A stretch of DNA of 64,000 bases from Kocuria coralli (GCF_008831305.1 NZ_ML708615.1:1-64000); one strand, 5' to 3'. Counted from the stretch's first letter, positions 50,604-60,033 are shown. Notes: generated by a model from the letters alone, not told the origin. Translations and numbers: made by a program.

Positions 50604-53600
50604 CGGCCGAGCCCGGCGGCGCTCCGCACCTCAGCCGAGGCCCCCGTGCCGACTCCCGCGAGGACCGGTCAGCCGGGGCTGACCGCCTGGGGCCGGGCGG
50701 CCTGCGGTCCGTGGCGGTCTTCGGCGTCCTGGGCGTGCTGAAGGCGCTCGCCCTGGTGCTGATCGCCGAGGCGCTGGCCCGCGGAATCGTGGCCGCTCTC
50801 GACCAGGACGGCGCCGCCCTGTCCGGCGCCGTCGCCCTCGGCCTGGCCGGAGCCGTGCTGCGCGCCGCGCTGATCTGGGCCCATCGATGGTTCGCAACGC
50901 GAGCTGCCGTGACCGCGAAGCAGAGCATCCGGCACGGCATCGCCGCGGCCGTGCTCCGGAACGGGGCCGCGGCGCCGCCGGACGGTCCCCCTGCCGTGGC
51001 CGGCTCACGGGCGGGAACGATCTCCGCCGTAGCCGCGATCGGCCTCGACGAGCTGGACGAGTACTACCGCTCGGTGCTGCCCACGATGATCTCCGCCGTG
51101 GCCGTGCCGGTCGTGGTCGGGTTGCGGATCCTGTCCGTCGACTGGGTGAGCGCCCTGATCATCGTCCTGACCATTCCCCTGGTGCCGATCTTCATGATCC
51201 TGGTCGGGCAGCATTCCCAGGCCCAGGCCGACTCCGCCTCCCGGAAGCTCCAGCGGCTCTCCGACCACCTCGTGGAACTCGGGCGGGGGCTGCCGGTCCT
51301 GGTCGGCCTGGGCCGGCTGGACGACCAGGCCGCCGCCCTCGACCGGATCGGCGTGGCGCACAAGGACGCGACCATGCGCACCTTGCGCACGGCGTTCCTG
51401 TCCTCCCTGGTCCTGGAGCTGATCGCGACCATCTCCGTCGCCGTCGTGGCGGTCTTCATCGGGGTGCGCCTGATCGACGGCTCCCTGCCCCTCAGCGTGG
51501 GCCTGCTGGCACTGGTGCTGGCTCCCGAGTGCTTCCAGCCGTTCCGTGAGCTGGGTGCCGCTTTCCACTCCTCCCAGGACGGCCTGGCCGCGCTGCGCCG
51601 TTCCCGGGAGCTGACCGCCGGAGCGGAACCGGGCGATGACGCGACGGGTGACGCGACGGGCCCCGTCCGGCTCGAGCACCTGAGCGCCGGGTACGGCCGC
51701 TCCCCCGTTCTCGACGACGTGACGGCGCACTTCCCGGCCGGAGCCATCACCGCGGTGACAGGTGCCAGCGGCTCCGGGAAGTCCACGCTCCTGGCGGTCC
51801 TGGCGGGGTTACTGCCACCCTCGGAGGGAACGGTCCAGGGCGTCGACCCGGACCGCCTGGCCTGGGTGCCCCAGCACCCGCATACCGTGGGCAGGACGGT
51901 GCGCGCCGAACTCGAGCTCTACGCGCCGGGCCCCCGAGCCGTTCCGCCCGTGCTCGCCGAGCTGGGCCTGGAGGCCGTGGCCGATGACGACCCCGCCCGG
52001 ATCAGCCCCGGTGAGCTGCGGCGGGTCGCCGTCGGGCGCGGCCTGCTCCGAGTGGCGGCGGGAGCCGACCTGCTCCTCCTGGACGAACCCACCGCCCACC
52101 TGGACGATGCCTCGGCGCGGGCCGTGCTGGAGGCGCTGGCCGGCGTCGTCGGCAACCCGCAGGTCACGGTGGTCGTGGCCTCGCATGACGACCGGGTACT
52201 GCGCATGGCCGGCTTCCGGATGCGAGTCGGCCGGCAGGGCGGGACCCGACTCGCCCCGGATGCCGGGCACAGTGCTCCTGGGCCGGAGGCCGTCTCCGGT
52301 CCAGCCGCACCGGAGCCTGGAACGGACACGACGCCGAACCGCGCCGCAGGTGCGGAAGGGCCGACACGGCCGGCGGTGACGCCGCCCGGGACGGTCCAGG
52401 CCGAGTTCCGGGCCTTCCTGAGGCCCAGTGCCTGGCGCTGGGTGGGTGCGATCCTGCTCGGCACGGCCGCCGCGCTGTTCGCGGCTTCCCTGACCGCCCT
52501 CTCGGGATGGCTCATCGTGCGCGCCGCGCAGCAGCCGCCCATCATGTACCTCATGGTGGCCATCGTGGGCGTGAGATTCTTCGGCATCGGCCGGGCCGCG
52601 CTGCGCTACGCCGAACGCCTGGTCACCCACAGCGCCGTCTTCACGTCGCTGGTCGACCTCCGGTCGAGGATCTGGGCGGGTCTGGCACAGCGTGGCCTGT
52701 CCACCCGGGCGCTGGCCACGGGGCCGTCGGCCATGGAGTACCTGGTGGTCGCGGCCGACAGGGTCCGCGACCTCACCCCGCGGGTCCTGCTTCCGGCGGC
52801 CGTGGCCGTCACGACGGCCGCCGCCTCGTGGATCGCCTACGGGCTCCTGGTGCCCCGGGCGCTCTGGGTGATAGTCGCCGCCGCCGTCATCAGCGTGGTG
52901 ATCGCTCCTGCGGTTGCGGCACTGGCCGACCGCGCGGCGGCCCAGGCCGTCCTGGAGTCCAAGGCGCGCATGACCCGCGAGTTCGTCGCCATCGTCACCG
53001 CGGCGCCGGAGATCAGGGCCAACGGCATCGGCGAGCGGGTCCTGTCCCGTGTGACCGCCCTGGACGAGACCGCCGCACGGGACGCCAAGCGGGGTTCGTG
53101 GGCCCTGGGACTGGGTGAGGCGCTGGTTGCCCTGGCCACCGTCTCGGCCGCCGTTCTCGTCCTGGGACCCGCTGCCGGTGCACTGGCGGCGGGCGACATC
53201 ACCGAGCCCATGGTGGCCGTCGTCGCGCTGCTTCCCCTGGGACTCACCGAGCCCTTCAGCGGCGCGGTGGCCGCAGCCCAGCAGGCGCCCGCGCTGCGCG
53301 GCGCCCTGGCGCGAACCGCCCGGGTGACCGTCCCATCAGGTGCGTCCCGGCCACGGCCCGAGGCGTCTGGCCCGACGGCGCAGGATCCGACCGGGCAAAA
53401 ACCAGCCGGGGACCGGTCCCCGGCTCTGCGCATCGAAGGCCTCGCGACCCGTTGGCCGGGAGCCGGCGACGATGCCTTCGGCCCCCTGACCGCCACCGTC
53501 CGGCCCGGGCGATGGCTCGTGATCGAGGGGCCTTCCGGAAGCGGCAAGTCCACGCTGCTCGCCACGATCATGGGACATGTGGCTCCCTCGGCCGGTTCCG

Positions 53601-54157
53601 TCGCCGTGGCCCGAGGGACGATCTACGGGCCGGAGGGCGACGGAACGGCCTCGGTGGACCTGGGCGGGAACCCCGCCGCGGCCCAGGGACTGGTGGTGTG
53701 GTGCCCCCAGGAGGCCCACCTGTTCGCCTCGACCATTCGCGGCAATCTGGCGCTGGCCCGCTCCCCCGAGGAGGCACCCACCGACGCCGAGATGGTTCAA
53801 GTCCTCCGGGCGGTGGGACTGGGGCCGTTCCTGGACGACCTTCCGCGGGGACTGGACACGTGGGTGGGCAGCGGGGGCTCGGAGCTCTCGGGCGGGCAGG
53901 CTCAGCGGCTGGCCGTCGCGCGCGCACTGCTGGCCCCGGGCAAGGTCGTCCTACTGGACGAGCCCACCGCCCATCTGGACGCCGACGGCGCCCGGGAGCT
54001 GATGGACGACCTGCGATCGGCGCTGGCGGAGCGGATCGTCGTGCTGGTCACCCACCACACCGAGGACGTCTCGGAGGAGGACCAGCGCGTCAACTTCCAG
54101 CGCCGGAGGACCGCCCCCGGCTCTCCCGCACCGGCCCCGGCGGAGATCAGCGGGTAG
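50600..54157 (+). CDS. cydDC: Fused CydDC thiol ABC exporter (cytochrome bd assembly)
   Basis: This single 1185-residue protein joins CydD and CydC, each with six membrane helices and an ATPase domain. CydDC exports glutathione or cysteine and binds haem; it is needed to assemble the bd oxidase. The first ATPase domain has Walker A GASGSGKST, Q-loop VPQHPHT, signature ISPGELRR (LSGGQ replaced), Walker B LLLLDEPTAHLDD and H-loop ASHDD. The second has GPSGSGKST, Q-loop CPQEAHLF, a normal LSGGQAQR, VVLLDEPTAHLDA and VTHHTED. Gly/Pro/Ala-rich linkers separate the halves. Fusion of cydD and cydC occurs in other actinobacteria. It overlaps cydB by four bases. Confidence 0.95.
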   Translation: MTAEPGGAPHLSRGPRADSREDRSAGADRLGPGGLRSVAVFGVLGVLKALALVLIAEALARGIVAALDQDGAALSGAVALGLAGAVLRAALIWAHRWFATRAAVTAKQSIRHGIAAAVLRNGAAAPPDGPPAVAGSRAGTISAVAAIGLDELDEYYRSVLPTMISAVAVPVVVGLRILSVDWVSALIIVLTIPLVPIFMILVGQHSQAQADSASRKLQRLSDHLVELGRGLPVLVGLGRLDDQAAALDRIGVAHKDATMRTLRTAFLSSLVLELIATISVAVVAVFIGVRLIDGSLPLSVGLLALVLAPECFQPFRELGAAFHSSQDGLAALRRSRELTAGAEPGDDATGDATGPVRLEHLSAGYGRSPVLDDVTAHFPAGAITAVTGASGSGKSTLLAVLAGLLPPSEGTVQGVDPDRLAWVPQHPHTVGRTVRAELELYAPGPRAVPPVLAELGLEAVADDDPARISPGELRRVAVGRGLLRVAAGADLLLLDEPTAHLDDASARAVLEALAGVVGNPQVTVVVASHDDRVLRMAGFRMRVGRQGGTRLAPDAGHSAPGPEAVSGPAAPEPGTDTTPNRAAGAEGPTRPAVTPPGTVQAEFRAFLRPSAWRWVGAILLGTAAALFAASLTALSGWLIVRAAQQPPIMYLMVAIVGVRFFGIGRAALRYAERLVTHSAVFTSLVDLRSRIWAGLAQRGLSTRALATGPSAMEYLVVAADRVRDLTPRVLLPAAVAVTTAAASWIAYGLLVPRALWVIVAAAVISVVIAPAVAALADRAAAQAVLESKARMTREFVAIVTAAPEIRANGIGERVLSRVTALDETAARDAKRGSWALGLGEALVALATVSAAVLVLGPAAGALAAGDITEPMVAVVALLPLGLTEPFSGAVAAAQQAPALRGALARTARVTVPSGASRPRPEASGPTAQDPTGQKPAGDRSPALRIEGLATRWPGAGDDAFGPLTATVRPGRWLVIEGPSGSGKSTLLATIMGHVAPSAGSVAVARGTIYGPEGDGTASVDLGGNPAAAQGLVVWCPQEAHLFASTIRGNLALARSPEEAPTDAEMVQVLRAVGLGPFLDDLPRGLDTWVGSGGSELSGGQAQRLAVARALLAPGKVVLLDEPTAHLDADGARELMDDLRSALAERIVVLVTHHTEDVSEEDQRVNFQRRRTAPGSPAPAPAEISG

Positions 54158-54199
54158 TGCTCCCGCCAGGGACGGTCAGGGTCGGTGTGCCGCGGTGGC

Positions 54200-55279
54200 T
54201 CAGAGACCCTCGCCGCTCGGGGACACGAGGATCTTGACGGCGGTCTCGTTGTGGTTGATCAACGTGTCGAAGCCTTCGTCGACCAGGTTTTCCACGGCGA
54301 TCCTGCCCGTGATGAACGGCTCCAGATCGATCTTGCCGGATTCGACCAGCTCGATCGTCGCGGGATGCGAGTTGACGTAGGCGATCGTGCCCCGCAGGTC
54401 GATCTCCTTCATGACCAGCTTGTGGATGTCGAAATCCGAGCGCTTGGCCCAGATGGAGACGACCACCAGCACCCCCGTGGGACGGAGGGCGTCCATGAGG
54501 GTGTCGAGCACGATCTGGACCGACGTGCACTCGAAGGCGACGTCGGCGCCGCGCCCGTCCCGGGAGAGCTTCCGGACCTCATCCGCGACGTCCACCTCGG
54601 TCGGGTCGAGGGCGTGGTCGGCCACCCCCGCCTCGATGGCCTTCTGCCGCCGCAGCGGTGAGAGCTCGGAGACGACCACTGTGCAGCCGATCGCCTTCAG
54701 GACGGCCGCCGTGAGCAGGCCGATCGGGCCCGCCCCGCCGATGATCGCCAAGTCGCCCTCTTGGGCCCCGGACCGCTGGACCGCGTGGTAACCCACCGAG
54801 AGCGGCTCGATCAGGGCCGCCTGGTCCAGAGGAAGATCTTTGCTGATCTTGTGGACCCAGCGCCGCCTGACGGAGATCTTCTCCCCCAGCCCTCCGCCGC
54901 GACCGGCCAGGCCGATGAAGTTCATGTTCGCGGACAGGTGATAGTCCTTGGACTCCGGCCCGGTGTCGACGTCGTCGCCGATGATGTACGGCTCGACCAC
55001 GACGTGATCGCCGACCTCGAGGTCCTCCACGCCGTCGCCCAGCGCGTAGACCACTCCGGAGAACTCATGCCCCAGGGTCACAGGCGCCGTCTCCCCCGAG
55101 ATGGGGTGCGGGGTGTCGTGCGTGGGGCAGAAGACGGGACCGTCCTTGTACTCGTGCAGGTCGGTGCCGCAGATGCCGCACCAGGCGATGTCGATGCCCA
55201 CCTCGCCGGGCCCCACCGTCGGCTCGGGGATCTCGTCGATGCGGATGTCCTCATGGCCGTAAAAACGTGCTGCCTTCAT
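54200..55279 (-). CDS. Zinc-dependent (R,R)-2,3-butanediol-type dehydrogenase
   Basis: The medium-chain zinc dehydrogenase has 359 residues from the ATG at 55279 (GAAGGAG upstream). Zinc and catalytic residues are in GICGTDLHEY (Cys37) and the GHEFSGVVYALGDGV His/Glu motif. The NAD(P) loop is LAIIGGAGPIGLLTA. The substrate pattern (FCPTHDTPHPISGETAP, lacking the four structural-zinc cysteines) fits butanediol/sorbitol-type enzymes. The exact substrate is not certain; a threonine or other polyol dehydrogenase is possible. It converges on cydDC and its promoter faces the TetR gene spacer. Confidence 0.88.
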   Translation of the reverse strand: MKAARFYGHEDIRIDEIPEPTVGPGEVGIDIAWCGICGTDLHEYKDGPVFCPTHDTPHPISGETAPVTLGHEFSGVVYALGDGVEDLEVGDHVVVEPYIIGDDVDTGPESKDYHLSANMNFIGLAGRGGGLGEKISVRRRWVHKISKDLPLDQAALIEPLSVGYHAVQRSGAQEGDLAIIGGAGPIGLLTAAVLKAIGCTVVVSELSPLRRQKAIEAGVADHALDPTEVDVADEVRKLSRDGRGADVAFECTSVQIVLDTLMDALRPTGVLVVVSIWAKRSDFDIHKLVMKEIDLRGTIAYVNSHPATIELVESGKIDLEPFITGRIAVENLVDEGFDTLINHNETAVKILVSPSGEGL

Positions 55280-55438
55280 GCGCTGCCACTCCTTCGTCAA
55301 CCGACTCTGCCGGCGGAGCGGGCCCCGCCCACTTCAACATAGTCCCCGCGTCCCCGTCCCCTGCCGATGTTGCCGCTCCTTGGCACGCCGAGGTACCGGA
55401 CGACCTCCTCCTGTCGTCGCCGTATTCCGACTGCCGGA

Positions 55439-56095
55439 CTACCGGGTGCCTGAGCCGCCGGCTTCGGCCTCCGGGCTGATGACGGTGAAGGCCTCCCACG
55501 TGGCCGAGATCAGCCGGGCTCCGATCCCGCCTTCGGACGTCATGCGGCGGCCCAGTCGCAGGAGCTCGCCGTCCCAGACGGCGATCAGCAGCCGGGCCAG
55601 GTCCGTCTTGGGAAGCGTATAGCTCACCCCGTGCCGGCCGACGGTGGCCAGCACCTCCGCAACGGCCGCGACGATCCGCTCGTATTGCTCGTCCACCGCC
55701 AGGCGCAGCTGCTCGTCCCGGTCCGCGGCCAGGTGCATCTCCAGCCGGAACCCCTGCCATGCGCCGTCCTCAGTGAATCCGGTGAGCGACTGCAGGACGA
55801 AGCCCAGCACCTCCGCCATGGGCACCTCCCGAGCCAGCTGCCGGTCGACCTCCGCATGGAGCAGGTCGACCAGATGGTTCACGCGGTATTGGTAGACGGC
55901 CACGGCGAGTTCGGTCTTGGACTCGAAATTGCTGTAGAAGGCTCCCCGCGTGAAACCGGCCGCCGCGCACAGGTCGGCGACGCTGGCGGCCTCGAGCCCC
56001 TTGTGCACGAAAACCGGGGCGGCTTCCTCCACGAGTTTGCGCCGGGTGGCCACCCGGGACCGCTTGACCGCTTCTGTGTCCGGAGTCTCACTCAT
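55439..56095 (-). CDS. TetR-family transcriptional regulator
   Basis: The 218-residue regulator starts at ATG 56095 (GAAGGGA upstream). The N-terminal helix-turn-helix is VFVHKGLEAASVADLCAAAGFTRGAFYSNFESK, a clear TetR signature. The C-terminal half has a helical ligand domain without recognisable motif. It is divergent from a YhgE/Pip-like membrane gene, with two palindromes in the shared spacer, and probably represses both. The ligand is unknown. Confidence 0.94.
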   Translation of the reverse strand: MSETPDTEAVKRSRVATRRKLVEEAAPVFVHKGLEAASVADLCAAAGFTRGAFYSNFESKTELAVAVYQYRVNHLVDLLHAEVDRQLAREVPMAEVLGFVLQSLTGFTEDGAWQGFRLEMHLAADRDEQLRLAVDEQYERIVAAVAEVLATVGRHGVSYTLPKTDLARLLIAVWDGELLRLGRRMTSEGGIGARLISATWEAFTVISPEAEAGGSGTR

Positions 56096-56123
56096 CGCCG
56101 TCGTTCCCTTCTCGACCATTTCA

Positions 56124-56137
56124 ATACACAAGTGTAT
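56124..56137. promoter_or_regulatory. Palindromic operator I in the TetR/membrane protein spacer
   Basis: ATACAC-AA-GTGTAT is a perfect inverted repeat with a two-base centre. It lies upstream of the TetR start and is part of a longer direct repeat (ATTTCAATACAC at 56118-56129) with operator II. Confidence 0.72.
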
Positions 56138-56156
56138 CGTCCTATCTCAGATTTCA

Positions 56157-56170
56157 ATACACCAATGTAT
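56157..56170. promoter_or_regulatory. Palindromic operator II in the TetR/membrane protein spacer
   Basis: ATACA-CCAA-TGTAT is the matching inverted repeat, centred 33 bases from operator I, about three helical turns. It is 11 bases before the start codon of the membrane protein gene. Confidence 0.72.
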
Positions 56171-56180
56171 CGAGGTACGG

Positions 56181-57542
56181 ATGACTTCTGAGAGTTCTCC
56201 CGCGAAGACTGCACATCACAAGGCCACGCTCTGGGACATGCCCCGGACCGTGCGCTGGATCCTGCCCCCGGCGGTCGCCCTGATCGTCGGATTCCTGGGC
56301 ATCCTGCTCTACCTCGGCGGACTCGGCTCGCCGACCTCCCATATGGAGGACATGCCCCTTGCCGTGGTCAACCAGGACGAGGGCACCACGGTCTCCGATC
56401 CGGACGGCTCTCAGCACGACGAGAACCTGGGCAACGATCTGACCGGGTCGCTGATCCAGGAGGTCAACGACAGCGGCGAGTTCGACCTGCAGGAGATGTC
56501 CCAGGACGAGGCCCACGACGCCCTGACGCGCGGGGATGTCTACGGGGCGATCGTGATCCCGTCGGATTTCAGCGCACGGAGCATGGCGCTGATCCCGGCC
56601 GCAGTGGGCGGTGACGGCGACGGCGCCCAGCCCACCATCGAGCTGATCACCTCCCCCCAGGCCGGTTCCATGAGCTCACGGCTGGTGACGGAAGGAATCA
56701 CCCCGGCCCTCGGCCAGGTCTCGGACACCATCGGCCAGGAGCTCTCCTCGGCCGCGGACCAGCAGGTCCAGGCGCGTCAGGATGCCGGACAGCGGGTCCC
56801 CGATGTCACCGCCGTCGCACAGGACGTGCTGAAGGACCCGGTCCAGATCGACACCCACGCCTGGCAGGATCTGGGCGAGGGCACCGCCCTGGGCATGGGG
56901 CCCTTCTACTGGTCCATCGTCCTGCTGGTGGTCGGCCTGACGGGCAGCATCGCCGTCAGCACCCTGGTGGATGGCATCCTCGGCATCGTGCCCGTCGAGA
57001 TGGGGCCCAGCTTCCGCACGTATCGCACCGTGGCCCTCTCACGCTTCGCGACCCTCTTCCTGAAGTGGGGCATCATGGCCGTCGCCGGTGCCGCCACGGC
57101 CGGCGTGATGATGTTCGCCGCTTCGCTCGTCGACATGCCCATGCCGCACGGCGGACTGCTCTTCCTGATCAGCTGGCTGTCGATCTGCACGGTCTCGGCG
57201 GTCACGATCGGGCTGCTCACCGTGGGCGGGAGCATCGGCATGATCCTGTCGATGATCTACCTGATCTTCCTCGGCCTCCCCTCGGCTGGCGCGGTGGTTC
57301 CGGTGGAGGCCCTGCCCGGCTTCTTCGCCTGGCTGGCGAGGATCGAGCCGCTGCACTACACCTGGCTCGGCGTCCGCGACGTGCTGTTCTTCAGCGCGGA
57401 GGGCAGCTCCGGACTGGGCACCGGAGCCTGGGGACTGCTCGTGATCATGGTCTGCTTCCTGGCCGCAGCCGCCGCGCTGTCCCCGCTGTGGGACCGGCTC
57501 TCCGGCCGGCGGGGCGCGGGCCACGGTGCTCACACCGCGTAG
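56181..57542 (+). CDS. YhgE/Pip-like ABC-2-type membrane protein
   Basis: The 453-residue protein starts at ATG 56181. One membrane helix lies near residues 27-50, then an extracellular domain of about 210 residues that contains VVNQDEGTTVSDPDG and a VIPSDFSARSMALIP segment typical of the YhgE/Pip phage-infection-protein family. Five to six helices follow (about 268-440). Proteins of this type pass the membrane and resemble ABC-2 permeases, but no ATPase gene is next to it. Possible roles are export of a toxin or small molecule. The TetR operators lie directly upstream. Confidence 0.85.
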   Translation: MTSESSPAKTAHHKATLWDMPRTVRWILPPAVALIVGFLGILLYLGGLGSPTSHMEDMPLAVVNQDEGTTVSDPDGSQHDENLGNDLTGSLIQEVNDSGEFDLQEMSQDEAHDALTRGDVYGAIVIPSDFSARSMALIPAAVGGDGDGAQPTIELITSPQAGSMSSRLVTEGITPALGQVSDTIGQELSSAADQQVQARQDAGQRVPDVTAVAQDVLKDPVQIDTHAWQDLGEGTALGMGPFYWSIVLLVVGLTGSIAVSTLVDGILGIVPVEMGPSFRTYRTVALSRFATLFLKWGIMAVAGAATAGVMMFAASLVDMPMPHGGLLFLISWLSICTVSAVTIGLLTVGGSIGMILSMIYLIFLGLPSAGAVVPVEALPGFFAWLARIEPLHYTWLGVRDVLFFSAEGSSGLGTGAWGLLVIMVCFLAAAAALSPLWDRLSGRRGAGHGAHTA

Positions 57543-57545
57543 ATT
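57540..57545 (+). promoter_or_regulatory. Probable -10 box of leaderless tag
   Basis: TAGATT lies exactly six bases before the tag ATG at 57552. Its first three bases are the stop codon of the upstream membrane gene. Confidence 0.58.
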
Positions 57546-57551
57546 GGCGGC

Positions 57552-58151
57552 ATGACCACGGAGACGGGACTCGTGACCGGCGACGACGGCCTGGCCCGCC
57601 CCGGCTGGGCGGCCGCCGACGACCTCATGCGCGAGTACTACGACACCGAGTGGGGCATGCCGGTCACCGATGAACGCGGACTCTTCGAACGGCTGAGCCT
57701 CGAGGCGTTCCAGTCGGGCCTCTCATGGGCCACGATCCTGAGGAAGCGCCCGGCCTTCCGGGCCGCCTTCAAGGATTTCGTCCCCGAGGAGGTCGCGGCC
57801 TTCACGGAGGCCGATACGGCACGGCTCCTGGCGGATGCGCGCATCGTGCGCAACCGGGCCAAGATCGCCGCCACCATCGGCAACGCGCGTGCCACCGTGG
57901 GGCTCCGGGAGAAGGGCGGGCTGAGCGAGTTCATCTGGTCGTTCAAGCCCGCCGCCACCCCGGAGCCGCGGACCATGGCCGAGGTGCCCACGCAGTCCGC
58001 GGAGTCGGCGGCCATGGCCAGGGCGCTCAAGAGGGAGGGCTTCGCCTTCGTCGGCCCCACCACGGCCTACGCCCTGATGTCGGCCGTCGGCATGGTGGAC
58101 CTGCACCTGGTCGGCTCTCACCGCCGGGGCAGCTCCGGGATCTGGAGCTAG
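57552..58151 (+). CDS. tag: DNA-3-methyladenine glycosylase I-like protein
   Basis: The 199-residue protein matches Tag over its length: RPGWAAADDLMREYYDTEWGMP, FERLSLEAFQSGLSW (catalytic Glu region) and SHRRG near the end. Tag removes 3-methyladenine from DNA. In E. coli Tag a zinc site uses Cys4, His17, His175 and Cys179. Here the positions read Pro17, Tyr30, His (retained) and Ser, so three of the four are lost; this zinc-free variant occurs in other homologs. TAGATT six bases upstream of the ATG suggests a leaderless transcript that overlaps the stop of the preceding gene. It converges on ggt. Confidence 0.9.
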   Translation: MTTETGLVTGDDGLARPGWAAADDLMREYYDTEWGMPVTDERGLFERLSLEAFQSGLSWATILRKRPAFRAAFKDFVPEEVAAFTEADTARLLADARIVRNRAKIAATIGNARATVGLREKGGLSEFIWSFKPAATPEPRTMAEVPTQSAESAAMARALKREGFAFVGPTTAYALMSAVGMVDLHLVGSHRRGSSGIWS

Positions 58152-58167
58152 CGCACCCGAGGGTCCG

Positions 58168-60033
58168 CTACCAGCTCCTGGCCGCGCCCCCGCCGCCTCG
58201 TTCGGTCTCGGCGGCTGCCACGAGCATCGCGCCCTCACGGGCCACGCCGGAGGCGTTGCCGATCCAGCTCCCGGGATCCTCGTCCTGGATCTCATGCCCG
58301 AGGGCCGCCAGCCCGGCGCCCGTCGGCGAGGACCCCAGCCCCAGATCCGCATCCTCGGGGAAGGAATTGCGTGAACTGAGCCGTGGGGCCGCCACCGCGT
58401 CCACCAGCGGCAGCCCGCGCTCGAAATAACCCGCGATGATCATGGCCACCGTCGTGATGATGGTCGCCCCGCCCGGTGTGCCCACCGACAGCCGCAGACC
58501 GGCGTCGTCGGTGATCAAGGTCGGGCTCATCGAGGAACGCGGGCGCTTCCCGGGACCGGGCAGATTGGGATCCGGGACCCCCGGCGTCACCGGCACGAAG
58601 TTGAAGTCCGTGAGCTCGTTGTTCAGCAGGAAGCCGTAGCCCGGGACGGTGATCCCGGATCCCCCGGTCTGCTCGATCGTCAGGGTGTAGGAGACGGCGT
58701 TGCCGTACTGGTCCACGACGTTCAGATGGGTGGTGGACTGCCCCTCACGCGGCTCGGGCTGGCCGATGCCCGCCGCCGCGGCGTCCTCGTAGTCGCCGTC
58801 GGGCGAACCGAAGGGAATGGGACGGTCCTGGGCGCGGTCCGGGGCGAAGAGTGCCGCGCGTTCCCCGGCGAATCCCGTGCTGAGCAGCTCCCCGATCGGC
58901 ACGTCCGGGACATGGCCCACCCACCGGTTGCGGTCGGCGAAGGCGATCGCGGTGGATTCGGCGAAGCGGTGAAGATAGTCGACCTCGCTCAGCGCGCTCA
59001 GCGGGGTGCCCGTACGGCGTTCGATCTCCTGGAGCAGGTTCAGCGTCTCCCCCACGGCGATGCCGCCGGAACTGGGCAGGCCCATCCCGTACACGGTCAT
59101 CCCGCGGTAGGCGCTCACGGTCGGCTCCCCCGGCAGGGCCGCGTAGGAGGCCATGTCCTGGGCGGTCATCGGACTGCCCGGCACCTCGTCACCGCCCGCG
59201 GTGGTCGGCCGGTTCGCCTCGGCCAGCACGGCCTGGGCGAGGGCGCCTTCGTAGAACTCGCGGACGCCCTGGGTACGGAGGATCCGGTAGGTCTCGGCCA
59301 GGTCCGGGTTGCGGAACTCGCTGCCCACGGCCGGGGGCTCGCCATCGGGCATGAAGACCCTGGCCGTCTCGGGGAACCGGGAGAACCGCTCGGCGTTCTG
59401 CGCCGTGTGGTCGTGATAGTTCTGATCGACCACGAAACCGTTCCGGGCCAGCTGCTCCGCCGGCTCGAGCAGTTCCCAGAGATCCCGGGTGCCGAAGCTC
59501 GCGAGCGCAGCCTCCCAGGTCGCCGGCGTGCCGGGGATGCCCACGGACTTCCCGGAGCCCACCACGGCATCGAAGTCCAGAGCGTTGCCCGCACCGTCCG
59601 TGAACTCGGTCTCGGTATAGGCGGCGGGCGCCGTCTCCCTGCCGTCGATGGTGTGCACTGCCCCGGTGGCCGCCTCCCGGTAGACCAGGAAGCCGCCACC
59701 GCCGACCCCGCTGGAGAAGGGTTCGGTCACCCCGAGGACGGCGGCCATCGCCACCGCGGCGTCCACGGCGTTGCCGCCGCATTGGAGCACCGTGAGCCCG
59801 ACATCGCTCGCATAGGCGTCCACGCTGGAGACCGCGGCCGTCGCACCGCAGGATTCCGGTGTCTTGAAAGGCTCCGGCTGGGCTCCGGTACCACCGCCTT
59901 CACCAGCGCCGGGGGCGCCGGCGGGCGGCACCGAGGCCCGCGCTGGTGAGGCCACGAGCCCTCCCGCTCCGAGCGCCGCTCCGACGCTCAGAAGCGCTCT
60001 GCGGGTGACATGTCGTGAGGGTGTGTGGGTCAT
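58168..60033 (-). CDS. ggt: Gamma-glutamyltransferase (Tat-exported)
   Basis: The enzyme cleaves gamma-glutamyl bonds of glutathione-like peptides and transfers or hydrolyses the glutamyl group. It is made as a proenzyme that self-cleaves before a Thr, seen in GQSTTHLNVVDQYGN (catalytic Thr). Small-subunit motifs SGGIAVGETLNLLQ and LTIEQTGGSGITVPG are present. The start I prefer, ATG 60033, has AGGGGA upstream and gives a twin-arginine signal peptide HVTRRALLSVGAALGAGG. An in-frame ATG at 60078 lies five bases after TAGTGT and is a possible leaderless start. Length is 621 residues. Confidence 0.9.
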   Translation of the reverse strand: MTHTPSRHVTRRALLSVGAALGAGGLVASPARASVPPAGAPGAGEGGGTGAQPEPFKTPESCGATAAVSSVDAYASDVGLTVLQCGGNAVDAAVAMAAVLGVTEPFSSGVGGGGFLVYREAATGAVHTIDGRETAPAAYTETEFTDGAGNALDFDAVVGSGKSVGIPGTPATWEAALASFGTRDLWELLEPAEQLARNGFVVDQNYHDHTAQNAERFSRFPETARVFMPDGEPPAVGSEFRNPDLAETYRILRTQGVREFYEGALAQAVLAEANRPTTAGGDEVPGSPMTAQDMASYAALPGEPTVSAYRGMTVYGMGLPSSGGIAVGETLNLLQEIERRTGTPLSALSEVDYLHRFAESTAIAFADRNRWVGHVPDVPIGELLSTGFAGERAALFAPDRAQDRPIPFGSPDGDYEDAAAAGIGQPEPREGQSTTHLNVVDQYGNAVSYTLTIEQTGGSGITVPGYGFLLNNELTDFNFVPVTPGVPDPNLPGPGKRPRSSMSPTLITDDAGLRLSVGTPGGATIITTVAMIIAGYFERGLPLVDAVAAPRLSSRNSFPEDADLGLGSSPTGAGLAALGHEIQDEDPGSWIGNASGVAREGAMLVAAAETERGGGGAARSW

